Positions 43,375-50,926 of a stretch of DNA of 64,000 nt are shown here, in pieces (the first letter of the stretch is position 1; every line of letters starts with the position of its first letter). The notes beneath the pieces were generated by a model that worked only from the letters and a program-made list of their open reading frames with translations, ran no database searches and was not told the origin of the DNA. The DNA is taken from contig CAVVRT010000004.1 of NCBI GenBank assembly GCA_963750775.1, forward strand, positions 62,001 to 126,000. The letters are read 5' to 3'. The DNA is from Gallionella sp963750775. Lineage in GTDB: Bacteria; Pseudomonadota; Gammaproteobacteria; Burkholderiales; Gallionellaceae. The position numbers and the translations under genes are program-made.

Positions 43375-43495
43375 AATCTCGTCGCAATGCGTCGTTACTC
43401 ATAAAAAATTACTCCTTACATAGCTTGTCTATGCCGCGTCGCATTTTTTATTCGCGCCTAGCATTGCTTAGATATTTCAATTCCTAGAGACACCC
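43356..43495. repeat. MITE-like element, copy 2 (140 bp)
   Basis: Reverse-oriented copy of the element at 30800-31050, starting GGGTATCTCTAG and ending CTAGAGACACCC (inverted ends with one mismatch). It contains the shared AAAAAATTACTCCTTACATAG and GACGCATTGCGACGAGATTT-type blocks. It overlaps the hpnE stop and ends 1 base before the exbD stop codon, so it exactly fills the gap between the convergent genes. Confidence 0.72.
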
Positions 43496-43903
43496 TTAGT
43501 GTTCGACGTTGCTGACAAACGATAATTTGCTGACTTGCGCGTGTTGCGCAATCGCCATCACGGCTGCGACTTTGCCGTAAGGCACAGCGGTATCGGCATG
43601 AACATTCAATTCAAAATCGGTCGCCGCCCCCACTAATAATTTTAATTGTTGCGCTAACTCGGCTTCGCTCATCAGCACTTCATCGAGCTTAATCAGCCCA
43701 TCCGCGCTGATGCTGACCATCTTCTGTTTGGCAGGTGTCGCCGCCCCCGTTGCGACCACTTTGGGCAGCTTTACGCCAACCGCTTGCGTAAGCAAAGGTG
43801 CGGTGACGATAAATACCACCAGCAACACCAACATCACGTCCACCAAGGGCGTGACGTTAATCTCGCTCATCATTTCCTGATTGGAATTATTCTGAAAAGC
43901 CAT
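43496..43903 (-). CDS. exbD: ExbD/TolR-family biopolymer transport protein
   Basis: Periplasmic-facing partner of ExbB in the proton channel that energises TonB. About 135 residues from the ATG at 43903, which has AAGGAAC upstream. It shows one membrane helix with the essential Asp (EINVTPLVDVMLVLLVVFIV) and the periplasmic ExbD domain. The tonB and receptor genes upstream favour ExbD over TolR. The gap to exbB holds an ATCTGCG repeat. Confidence 0.9.
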   Translation of the reverse strand: MAFQNNSNQEMMSEINVTPLVDVMLVLLVVFIVTAPLLTQAVGVKLPKVVATGAATPAKQKMVSISADGLIKLDEVLMSEAELAQQLKLLVGAATDFELNVHADTAVPYGKVAAVMAIAQHAQVSKLSFVSNVEH

Positions 43904-43932
43904 CTGAGTTCCTTGCAAATTGAGAAAAAATT

Positions 43933-44012
43933 TATCCGCAGATTACATAGATTACGCAGATTTTTTCTTTGATTTTAATTGGTGTGAATCTGCGTAATCT
44001 GCGGACAAAAAA
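43933..44012. repeat. Interspersed ATCTGCG palindromic repeat, copy 3
   Basis: TCCGCAGATTACATAGATT and AATCTGCGTAATCTGCGGA are extended inverted arms around TTTTTTCTTTGATTTTAATT. It nearly fills the exbB-exbD gap and is almost the same as the copy at 40449. It could make a stable hairpin in the exbB-exbD transcript. Confidence 0.75.
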
Positions 44013-44024
44013 GTTTTTGATTGC

Positions 44025-44678
44025 TTAGATTTTGTAGTCGTGCTTAGCGGCGAGACGCATAAAGTCGTGGGCAAAATTTTCTAAATCCGCCATTGCCAAC
44101 TTCATACGACGCAGATAAAAGTTGTATGCCAATACCGCTGGAATCGCCGTGGCAATCCCAATCGCCGTCGCGATTAAGGCTTCACCTATCGGCCCCGCCA
44201 CCACATCCAAGCTCGCCGAACCTGTCGCGCTGATACCTTGCAGCGCGTGCATGATGCCCCACACCGTGCCGAATAATCCAACGAAGGGCGCTGTCGAACC
44301 GATGCTCGCCAACACCGCCAAACCGCTTTCAAATTGACGCTGTAAATTTTGCATGGCCTGACGCAAGCTGCGCTCCAAGCCATCTTGCGGCGAACCTAAA
44401 TGTTGCATCGCGCCGCTGTGTTGTTGTACTTCGCGTAATTCGCTAAAACCCGCTTGCGCGAGATGCGCATGTGAACCGCTCATTGAACCGCTGGTGGTCG
44501 CGGCTGCTGTCCATTCTTTGGCTGCCCAAAATGCCGCCGCAAACGCTTTGTTGTCGCGGTTTTCACGCCATTGTGCGAATAATTTAATTAGCGCAATCGA
44601 CCAAGTGGCAATCGAAAAAATTACCAGCACGGCTAATGCACCGTTCACCACGGGTGAAGCTGAAGCAAATAAATTCAT
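44025..44678 (-). CDS. exbB: ExbB/TolQ-family proton channel protein
   Basis: A 217-residue MotA/TolQ/ExbB protein with three membrane helices (about 10-32, 120-142 and 162-185). The conserved region is GSTAPFVGLFGTVWGIMHAL, followed by GPIGEALIATAIGIATAIPA. With ExbD it forms the inner-membrane motor for TonB. It follows the receptor gene on the minus strand after a 69-base gap with a hairpin. Confidence 0.92.
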   Translation of the reverse strand: MNLFASASPVVNGALAVLVIFSIATWSIALIKLFAQWRENRDNKAFAAAFWAAKEWTAAATTSGSMSGSHAHLAQAGFSELREVQQHSGAMQHLGSPQDGLERSLRQAMQNLQRQFESGLAVLASIGSTAPFVGLFGTVWGIMHALQGISATGSASLDVVAGPIGEALIATAIGIATAIPAVLAYNFYLRRMKLAMADLENFAHDFMRLAAKHDYKI

Positions 44679-44710
44679 ATCGTTTCCTTAAAATAAAATC
44701 TAAAAAATGG

Positions 44711-44742
44711 GTAGGTCGGATGAGCGTAGCCTCATCCGACAC
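44711..44742. repeat. GTCGGATGAG hairpin repeat
   Basis: GTCGGATGAG-CGTAGC-CTCATCCGAC (44715-44740) is a perfect 10-bp hairpin between the receptor gene and exbB. Hairpins of this sequence are common interspersed repeats in several bacterial genomes. Only one copy is seen here. Confidence 0.6.
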
Positions 44743-44747
44743 TTCAA

Positions 44748-46865
44748 TTAAATCCTGCCTTCCAGCCCGATCATCACACTGCGCACGCCTTTATCAACGC
44801 TGCTCATCGTCCAACTATTTCCCGCATTGCTATAGGTGCTGGTGCGGACGGTTTTCGCAGCAGTTAAATTGCCGCCGCTGATGCGCAAATTAAATTGCGC
44901 ATTGAGGCGTTGCAAATAAAACGCATCCAAAGTGGCACGCGCTTGAGTTGCGCTCACTTGCTCGTTAGGGATATTGGTCACGCTGCGTCCCGATACCTGC
45001 AAAGTCATGCCGTAGCTGGCTTGCGCGGCAGCGAGGCTTTGCTCCCAGCCACTAGAAAACACATACACGGGCGTGTCGCGCGCGCCGCGCGTAAGCCTTA
45101 AGCGCGTGTCTTGCACGACCGCTTTGGGCAACACCAAATGCGCTTTTACTGTGCCGCCATTGATGCCTAAATTTTCCGTGCGCAACTTGCCATCTAGCTC
45201 AACGCCGGTGTGTCTAGCGGTGCCTTCGTTATACGGACGCGACACCCAACGTACCCCTTCTAACTGCACGCGTTGCTCGGTGAAATTTTGCGTATTGCGC
45301 AGATAAAAATTCGCGCCCAACACACCCGCATCGGCGGCTAAATAGCGTTCCAACACCGCCTCAAAATTCACGCTGTGCTCCGCCTGCAAAGCAGCATTCC
45401 CGCTTTTGTCCGCATCCAAAGGCGTGTTGGCAATTTGGCTATGCGAGGTGATCGTAGTCAGCTCTTCTAGCTTAGGTGGCTTTAACCCCGCACCTAGCGA
45501 GCTGCGCATCACCCACTGTTCGGCAGGTTCAAAACGCACCGCGACGGATGGCAGCGCGCGTCGGTAAGTTTGCTGCACGCTGGTGGAATTGAGTTGAATT
45601 TGCTCACCGCGCAAGCCGCCCGTCAGCGTCGTTTTAGGCTGTAACGACCAATCGTCTTGCAGCCACAACACTGACTCCGTTTGCCCCGCTTGTGAGGTAT
45701 TGCTGCCGGCAAAATTGCCTGTCAGCGTTTGCGCTTCATTACGCAGCACGCGGCTAAATTCAGCCGACATCGCCAGCAGATGGTTATCCAGCGGCGTATC
45801 TAGGCGCAGCGCGCCATTCAATTGTTGTTCATGGCTTTGCAGCACATCGCTGTTTGAACTCAGCACCTGTGCGGCGTTATGCAGCGTGCGTTGCGTATTC
45901 AGGTCGCGCTGCGCATCCGACAGCGCGACGCGACTACTTAACTTGCCCGCATCAAAATGTTTCTCGCCTTCCACACGCATCCGCAGCAGCACCGTGTGCA
46001 TGTCTAACTGCGTTTGGCTATCGCCGTTAAAGGCTAGTCCCGTACCCGTTTGCGGGTTGGCATAAGCGGTTTGCACAGCACTCGTGTTACTCGCACCACG
46101 CCCATCAAACAGCGTCGGTGAGACTGTCAAACTGTCCGCGCCCTCTTTCCAAGTCAGGCGCGGTGAGCTGACCAACTCGCGAAAAGTAAATACGCCTTGT
46201 GCGTGGTCTTGCTGCCAAAAGGTGCGCGCACCCGCCGCTTGCGTTTGCCTATCCGTGCTACTGCTAAACGGGCGGCGCGATAAATTGAGCGTCAGTGGCA
46301 CGCTCCAAGCAAAACCGTCCGCGCCACCTGTTTGGGTCAAATTAAATGCGCCCGTTGGTTCGCTACCCATCATGCCCAACGTGGCTTTCACGGCGGTGGA
46401 TTGTTTGGCACGCGCTTTTTTCAGCACCAGATTGACCGTCACAGTTGCCGCGCCACCAAACTCTGCCGAGCTACCGCGTAAAATTTCTACGCGCTCCAAA
46501 TCTTCCGCAGGCAAGCGTCCCAACACACTCGCAGCGATGCGCGAGCCGCCATTGGGTCGTTCACCGTCAAGCAAAATTTGCACCGAATCACGCGACATAC
46601 CGCGCGCGCGTTGACTAGACGAACCATCGCTATTGGTCGCGCCCAACTCCACGCCAGGCAACTTGCCCAACACTTCGCCTACCGTCAGCGCGCCCATATT
46701 ATTGATGTCTTGACGGTCGATAATTTGCTTTTGCGAGCTTGCCTGACGACGTGTTTCATCATTGCTGGCTTTGCCAGTTACCTGCACTTCTGGCAACAGC
46801 AGCGGAGCGTCTTCGGCATGAGCCAACGGGCAGCCCAGCAATAAAACGAAGGGAAGAATTTTCAT
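44748..46865 (-). CDS. TonB-dependent outer membrane receptor
   Basis: A 705-residue receptor with signal peptide (MKILPFVLLLGCPLAHAE), a TonB-box-like LLPEVQVTGK, plug domain (about 45-165) containing ARGMSRDSVQILLDGERP and EILRGSSAEFGGAATVTVNL, and a 22-strand barrel ending in an aromatic-free IGLEGRI. Its closest relative in the window is the receptor at 48808, with clear similarity in the plug and in VLPKAVVQDTRLRLTRGARDT-like regions. The ligand is unknown. It overlaps tonB by 4 bases, and exbB-exbD follow, so it comes with its own energiser. Confidence 0.88.
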   Translation of the reverse strand: MKILPFVLLLGCPLAHAEDAPLLLPEVQVTGKASNDETRRQASSQKQIIDRQDINNMGALTVGEVLGKLPGVELGATNSDGSSSQRARGMSRDSVQILLDGERPNGGSRIAASVLGRLPAEDLERVEILRGSSAEFGGAATVTVNLVLKKARAKQSTAVKATLGMMGSEPTGAFNLTQTGGADGFAWSVPLTLNLSRRPFSSSTDRQTQAAGARTFWQQDHAQGVFTFRELVSSPRLTWKEGADSLTVSPTLFDGRGASNTSAVQTAYANPQTGTGLAFNGDSQTQLDMHTVLLRMRVEGEKHFDAGKLSSRVALSDAQRDLNTQRTLHNAAQVLSSNSDVLQSHEQQLNGALRLDTPLDNHLLAMSAEFSRVLRNEAQTLTGNFAGSNTSQAGQTESVLWLQDDWSLQPKTTLTGGLRGEQIQLNSTSVQQTYRRALPSVAVRFEPAEQWVMRSSLGAGLKPPKLEELTTITSHSQIANTPLDADKSGNAALQAEHSVNFEAVLERYLAADAGVLGANFYLRNTQNFTEQRVQLEGVRWVSRPYNEGTARHTGVELDGKLRTENLGINGGTVKAHLVLPKAVVQDTRLRLTRGARDTPVYVFSSGWEQSLAAAQASYGMTLQVSGRSVTNIPNEQVSATQARATLDAFYLQRLNAQFNLRISGGNLTAAKTVRTSTYSNAGNSWTMSSVDKGVRSVMIGLEGRI

Positions 46866-47509
46866 TCGTTGTCGTTCTCCAACTTAAACGGAATCGGCAC
46901 TAGAAAAGTCTTAGTGATGAGTTGTCCTGCCACCCGCGCGGGGGTAAATCGCCAATTTTTAACCGCCGCTAATGCCGCGTTATCCAAAGCCTCGCGACCA
47001 CTACTTTGATACAACGATACTTCGCCCGCCGCGCCACTCATTAACACTTCCACGCGCACGATGACCTTACCCTGCCAGCCCATACGGCGTGCAGCGAGGG
47101 GATAAACAGGCTTGGGATTATTCAAATATGCCGCCGAAAAATCCGGTTCGCGATCGGGCAAAGCAGGGCTGCTGGGGACGACTGGCGCAGCGCTGCTAAC
47201 GGCGGCGGGCGGCGTAGGCGTTGCAGCGGGCGTGGCCGCAACGGGGCTGGGGGCAACTGCTTTTTCGAGCACGGGTTTTGCCTGCGGCTTAACTTGCGGA
47301 ACAGCTTCGGGCACGGCTGGCGTGGCTTCGGCAGGTACGCTCGCGGGCATTGTCATGCTGATAGTCATCTCGTGTGGCTGGGTTGTGACATGCGGATGCG
47401 CCACCCACGTCCCCAACACGGCGACGTGCACCACCACCACCGCCGCAATAAAACCGACTCGCTGGACTAAAGAAATATCAACGGGATAAGTAACAGAATT
47501 TAGACGCAC
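46862..47509 (-). CDS. tonB: TonB energy-transducing protein
   Basis: A 215-residue TonB with an N-terminal membrane anchor (about 17-38, RVGFIAAVVVVHVAVLGTWV, His included), a Pro/Ala/Lys-rich periplasmic spacer (about 50-115, VPQVKPQAKPVLEKAVAP) and the C-terminal TonB domain (YPLAARRMGWQGKVIVRVEV, then GREALDNAALAAVKNWRFTP). It couples ExbB-ExbD to receptors. First gene of a tonB-receptor-exbB-exbD run; an intrinsic terminator separates it from csp1 upstream. Confidence 0.92.
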   Translation of the reverse strand: MRLNSVTYPVDISLVQRVGFIAAVVVVHVAVLGTWVAHPHVTTQPHEMTISMTMPASVPAEATPAVPEAVPQVKPQAKPVLEKAVAPSPVAATPAATPTPPAAVSSAAPVVPSSPALPDREPDFSAAYLNNPKPVYPLAARRMGWQGKVIVRVEVLMSGAAGEVSLYQSSGREALDNAALAAVKNWRFTPARVAGQLITKTFLVPIPFKLENDNE

Positions 47510-47533
47510 ACAATAAAATCTTGAGAATGGTTC

Positions 47534-47564
47534 ATAAAAAAACAGGCTGAATTTCCAGCCCGTT
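47534..47564 (-). terminator. Intrinsic terminator between csp1-like gene and tonB
   Basis: On the minus strand ACGGGCTG-GAAATT-CAGCCTGT is followed by TTTTTT. It lies about 20 bases past the copper-storage gene stop and before tonB, so the two are probably separate units or only partly read through. Confidence 0.72.
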
Positions 47565-47584
47565 TTGGCAACAACATGAAGCGA

Positions 47585-48046
47585 TTAAGCCGATAGTTTT
47601 TTGCATTCTTTATAACACGCTGCACAGCTTTCACCGCACGCTTTGCACACTGCATGTTTGTCCGCATGTTTTTTACATTCGTCTTCACATTGCTGACAGG
47701 CATCCATTGCAATCGCGGCAACACGGCTTAATTGCTTAGAATTTTGATTTGCCAATTGTTGTACCGCCGCACACAACGCTAACATTTGATTGACGCTTTG
47801 CGCGCAACCCGCCATGGCTTTATCCCCCTCCCCCAACAACACTAAACAATGGCTTAAGCACGCCTGTCCTTTTTGCAAACAATCACTCGCTGCCAATGCC
47901 AGCGCGGCATACGGAGCATCGTGATGATGCGCCATGTCGTGGCTCATCCCGCTCATATCATGTTGATGTTCCGCCGCCACCGCACGTCCCGCTAATGCAG
48001 TGCCAGCCATGGCTAAACCACTCAATAATAATTCTCTGCGATTCAT
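47585..48046 (-). CDS. Tat-exported four-helix copper storage protein (Csp1-like)
   Basis: About 153 residues from ATG 48046, which has AAGGAG upstream; a longer frame to 48067 is less likely. The twin-arginine signal (MNRRELLLSGLAMAGTALAG) fits export of a folded protein. A His/Met segment (HQHDMSGMSHDMAHHHD) precedes helices with 13 cysteines in CX2-3C-like spacing (CLQKGQACLSHC; CQQCEDEC; CKACGESCAACYKEC). Methanotroph Csp1 also has 13 cysteines lining a bundle that holds many Cu(I) ions. Copper storage is inference from this pattern. A candidate redox operator and a 36-codon frame lie upstream. Confidence 0.85.
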   Translation of the reverse strand: MNRRELLLSGLAMAGTALAGRAVAAEHQHDMSGMSHDMAHHHDAPYAALALAASDCLQKGQACLSHCLVLLGEGDKAMAGCAQSVNQMLALCAAVQQLANQNSKQLSRVAAIAMDACQQCEDECKKHADKHAVCKACGESCAACYKECKKLSA

Positions 48047-48090
48047 TTTTTCTCCTTGAAAAGCCATTTAAAACGGACGCACAAGATACG

Positions 48091-48201
48091 TTAATTTTGA
48101 GCCGCTGTCTTGCCGGCTTGTCGCTTCATGCGCACCCGCAAATATAGCCACGCGCCCATCACAGAAATTGGAATCAACAGCCCTACCAAAGTGGCTGCCA
48201 C
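48091..48201 (-). CDS. Possible 36-aa single-span membrane protein
   Basis: GTG-started frame reading VAATLVGLLIPISVMGAWLY then LRVRMKRQAGKTAAQN: one hydrophobic helix and a positive C-terminal tail, the usual layout of a small inner-membrane protein. It starts about 50 bases after a candidate redox operator and ends 45 bases before the copper-storage gene. No clear ribosome site, so it may instead be a remnant. Confidence 0.4.
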   Translation of the reverse strand: MAATLVGLLIPISVMGAWLYLRVRMKRQAGKTAAQN

Positions 48202-48250
48202 ACTATTCTTAAGACACGCGGAATATATAGATAAGTAACCCTATTGAAAA

Positions 48251-48267
48251 TGTGACATTTTGTCGCA
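48251..48267. promoter_or_regulatory. Candidate RegR/RegA-type operator upstream of csp1 unit
   Basis: TGTGACATTTTGTCGCA, an imperfect 7+3+7 palindrome that fits GNGRCRTTNNGNCGC. The same word, with the continuation CACCCTTGCGGC, is upstream of the receptor gene at 59631, and a third copy is upstream of cytochrome c. Orientation relative to the downstream minus-strand genes is the same in all three. Confidence 0.55.
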
Positions 48268-48299
48268 CCCTTGCGGCGATTGAATTAAGCACTAATTGG

Positions 48300-48767
48300 C
48301 TACTCAAAATCTCTTTTCAAAAAATCATCGTGGCAGGTTTTACAGGTTTGTTGCACTTTGCCGAATTGCGCTTTGATAAGATTAAAATCACCCTCTTTCG
48401 CCAATTCAGCCAGTTTGGCTGCCTCCTTTTCAAATCGCTCGTACTCTTCCTTAAATATCTCAGGCTTAGTCCAAATATCTAACTTTGCTTTAGTCGCCCC
48501 CACTTCCGAGCCAGTTATAAATCCCTCTTTAGGTAATTTACTCAAGAATGCGACACGCTCTGCATCTGCCAAGAACGCTGTTCGATCATAAGAGTTGATG
48601 CCTTTAATCACTCGACGCATCGAACCGTAGTACCAGCCCAGAACGGTGAAGCTACTTTTACGAAATTTGATGGCATATTCCGCAGGTGACATTTCAGCGT
48701 GTGCAACACCGTTGATACCCAACAAGCAAAACAATACCCAGACATAACGTAAAAATTGATTAAACAT
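48300..48767 (-). CDS. Cytochrome c'-type (class II) secreted cytochrome
   Basis: A 155-residue exported protein with signal peptide (FLRYVWVLFCLLGINGVAHAE) and a predicted four-helix body. The single heme-binding motif CKTCHDDF is close to the C-terminus, as in class II cytochromes c'. Such proteins bind NO or carry electrons. It is last in the ExbB-DUF2149-CobN-receptor run, 40 bases after the receptor, so it may serve redox steps of metal or heme handling; that link is inference. Confidence 0.82.
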   Translation of the reverse strand: MFNQFLRYVWVLFCLLGINGVAHAEMSPAEYAIKFRKSSFTVLGWYYGSMRRVIKGINSYDRTAFLADAERVAFLSKLPKEGFITGSEVGATKAKLDIWTKPEIFKEEYERFEKEAAKLAELAKEGDFNLIKAQFGKVQQTCKTCHDDFLKRDFE

Positions 48768-48807
48768 ATATTTTTCTATTATTTAAAGAGGCTGGCATAT
48801 AGCCTGA

Positions 48808-50880
48808 TTACCAACGCGCTTCCATGGTCAGCATCAAGCTACGATAACCACGTGTAGAGTTGTTCAATTGCCATTCGTTAGCGGCTTGCGTGACAATGTT
48901 TTGCTGCACGGTATTAGCCGCCAATAAATTTTGTCCAGCTAGTCGCACTTTGAATGCTTTGTTGATTTGATAGAGCCAAAACGCATCGAGTTGCGTGCGC
49001 GCTTTGGTATAGGCACGTTGTTCTAGCGGAATACTGCTTTCACTTAACGCTGAATGTTGCACGGTTACACCCACCGTAGAAGCCAGCTTAGGCAAGCTTT
49101 GATCCAAGCCCATCGACAAGACATAGCGCGGCGTGTCGCGTGCCATACGCGTGATGCCCAAACGGGTGTCATTAACTTGTGCATGTGGCAGGGTCAGGTG
49201 TGATTTAAGTGATGCCCCCGTCCAACCCATCTGGTCAGTTTTTATCTTGCCATCCAGCTCTACCCCCCAATGTCGTGCAGAACCTTCGTTATAAGGTCTA
49301 TCTACCCAACGCGCGCCTTCCAACTGTGCACGTCGCTCGGTGAAATCCTGCGTCGAGCGCACATAGATATTCGCCCCCACTACTCCTGCGTTTTCTGCAA
49401 AATAATGCTCGACCACCGCTTCGAAATTAACGCTACGCTCAGGTCGCAGATTAGGATTGCCGCGCTTATCGGCTTCCACTGGAGTATTCACACCGATACT
49501 CGGCACGGCGGCATTGCTGATTTCTTCGACCTTGGGCATTTTCAAACCTGCTCCGATTGATGAACGCAGTACCCATTTATCAAGTGGCTCCCAACGCGTT
49601 GCGATAGAAGGCAGCCAGGCTTGATGCTGACTGCTCACTGCATCCGCTTGCAAAGCGGTACTTTCGCTCCGCAAACCGGTAGTTAAGGTGAATGAAGATT
49701 GGGGCGACCAATCATTCTGCACCCACAATATGCCGTCGCGAGAGGCCGCCGTCGGCGCACTCATTACGCCATTAAAATTTTGCGTGTCATGGCGTGAAAG
49801 TTTGACGTATTCCGCGCCCACTGAAATCAAATTGACCTCGCCCAGTGGCTGATCCCAACGCAAGCCGGTATTAATTTCGTTATCGCTACTAAAGGTGCTG
49901 TCTGCCGTGCTGGTAATGACATTGCCCACACTAACCGTGGTTCGGCGCGTGTCCATAGTCTTACGATTATTGTTCAGCGAAGTGCGCACAGTGAGCTTGG
50001 CATCACCCAGATGTTTTTCACCTTCCATGCGCAAACGTAGCAAACGGCTGAGGCCGCTTTCTTGCGTGTCACGTGTGCTACTCAACGTAGGGTTCAAATA
50101 GTCAGTCAAACTATTCTGTGTGTTGCGCGTCACAGGTCCCCAAAACAACATCGGCAGCACCGACAAGCTATCGCTGCCGTCCTTCCAAGTCATACGCGGA
50201 CTAATCGAATGATGTCCCAGCTTGGTTACGCCGCTGGCATTGTCTTGTTGAAAGAGATTACGCGTGCCTGCCGTGCTGTTTTGTCTAGTTGTCTGTGTAT
50301 TCAAAGGTGAGTTATTCCAAATTAGCCCTATCGGCAACGACCAAGCAAAATTACCCTCGCCACCATTTTCTGTCCAAGCCAGCGTTTCGTTGAGCTGATT
50401 GCCGCGCATCCCTAAACCCGCGCGCATTTCTGTTGAACGTTTCGGCAAGGCCTTTTTCATCACCAAATTCACCGTAATCGCAGCCGCGCCACCAAACTCG
50501 GCGGATGAACCGCGCACGATCTCGACACGCTCCAAGTCACCTGAAGGCAACCGCCCCAACGAACCCAACACCACTTGCGAAGCCTGACGTTCACCGTCGA
50601 TCAACACGTTGACCGAGTCACGCGACATACCTCGCGCGCGCTGCATGTCGCCTTTAATCTCCACACCCGGCAACTTACCGACCACATCAGCTATCGTCAT
50701 TACACTCATGCTCTCAATCTCTTTGCGATTGACGATAACTTTTTGCGAATTCGATTCACGCCGCTCAGATACGTCGTCTTGCTTCGCGGTGACTTTGACT
50801 TCGGGCAGCGTTTGCGGCTCTTCTGCATAAGCCAAATTTGCCATTGCTGACACCAGCAACAATCCTGTTAGTCGTTTCAT
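48808..50880 (-). CDS. TonB-dependent outer membrane receptor, paired with CobN-like chelatase
   Basis: About 690 residues from ATG 50880, which has AAAGGAAAC upstream and opens the signal peptide MKRLTGLLLVSAMANLAYAE; the longer frame to 50964 overlaps the chelatase gene and lacks a signal. It has LPEVKVTAK (TonB box region), a plug with ARGMSRDSVNVLIDGERQ and EIVRGSSAEFGGAAAITVNL, and a barrel ending LTMEARW with a terminal aromatic residue. It is a paralogue of the receptor at 44748. Location 46 bases after the chelatase gene suggests it imports that enzyme's metal-chelate substrate or exports nothing; ligand unknown. Confidence 0.88.
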   Translation of the reverse strand: MKRLTGLLLVSAMANLAYAEEPQTLPEVKVTAKQDDVSERRESNSQKVIVNRKEIESMSVMTIADVVGKLPGVEIKGDMQRARGMSRDSVNVLIDGERQASQVVLGSLGRLPSGDLERVEIVRGSSAEFGGAAAITVNLVMKKALPKRSTEMRAGLGMRGNQLNETLAWTENGGEGNFAWSLPIGLIWNNSPLNTQTTRQNSTAGTRNLFQQDNASGVTKLGHHSISPRMTWKDGSDSLSVLPMLFWGPVTRNTQNSLTDYLNPTLSSTRDTQESGLSRLLRLRMEGEKHLGDAKLTVRTSLNNNRKTMDTRRTTVSVGNVITSTADSTFSSDNEINTGLRWDQPLGEVNLISVGAEYVKLSRHDTQNFNGVMSAPTAASRDGILWVQNDWSPQSSFTLTTGLRSESTALQADAVSSQHQAWLPSIATRWEPLDKWVLRSSIGAGLKMPKVEEISNAAVPSIGVNTPVEADKRGNPNLRPERSVNFEAVVEHYFAENAGVVGANIYVRSTQDFTERRAQLEGARWVDRPYNEGSARHWGVELDGKIKTDQMGWTGASLKSHLTLPHAQVNDTRLGITRMARDTPRYVLSMGLDQSLPKLASTVGVTVQHSALSESSIPLEQRAYTKARTQLDAFWLYQINKAFKVRLAGQNLLAANTVQQNIVTQAANEWQLNNSTRGYRSLMLTMEARW

Positions 50881-50926
50881 GTTGTTTCCTTTTCGTAAAA
50901 TTTTGTATGCCGTGATGTTCGCCAAC

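Noticed and set aside
2531..44012. ATCTGCG repeats as intrinsic terminators
   Set aside because: On both strands the T-run precedes rather than follows the hairpin.
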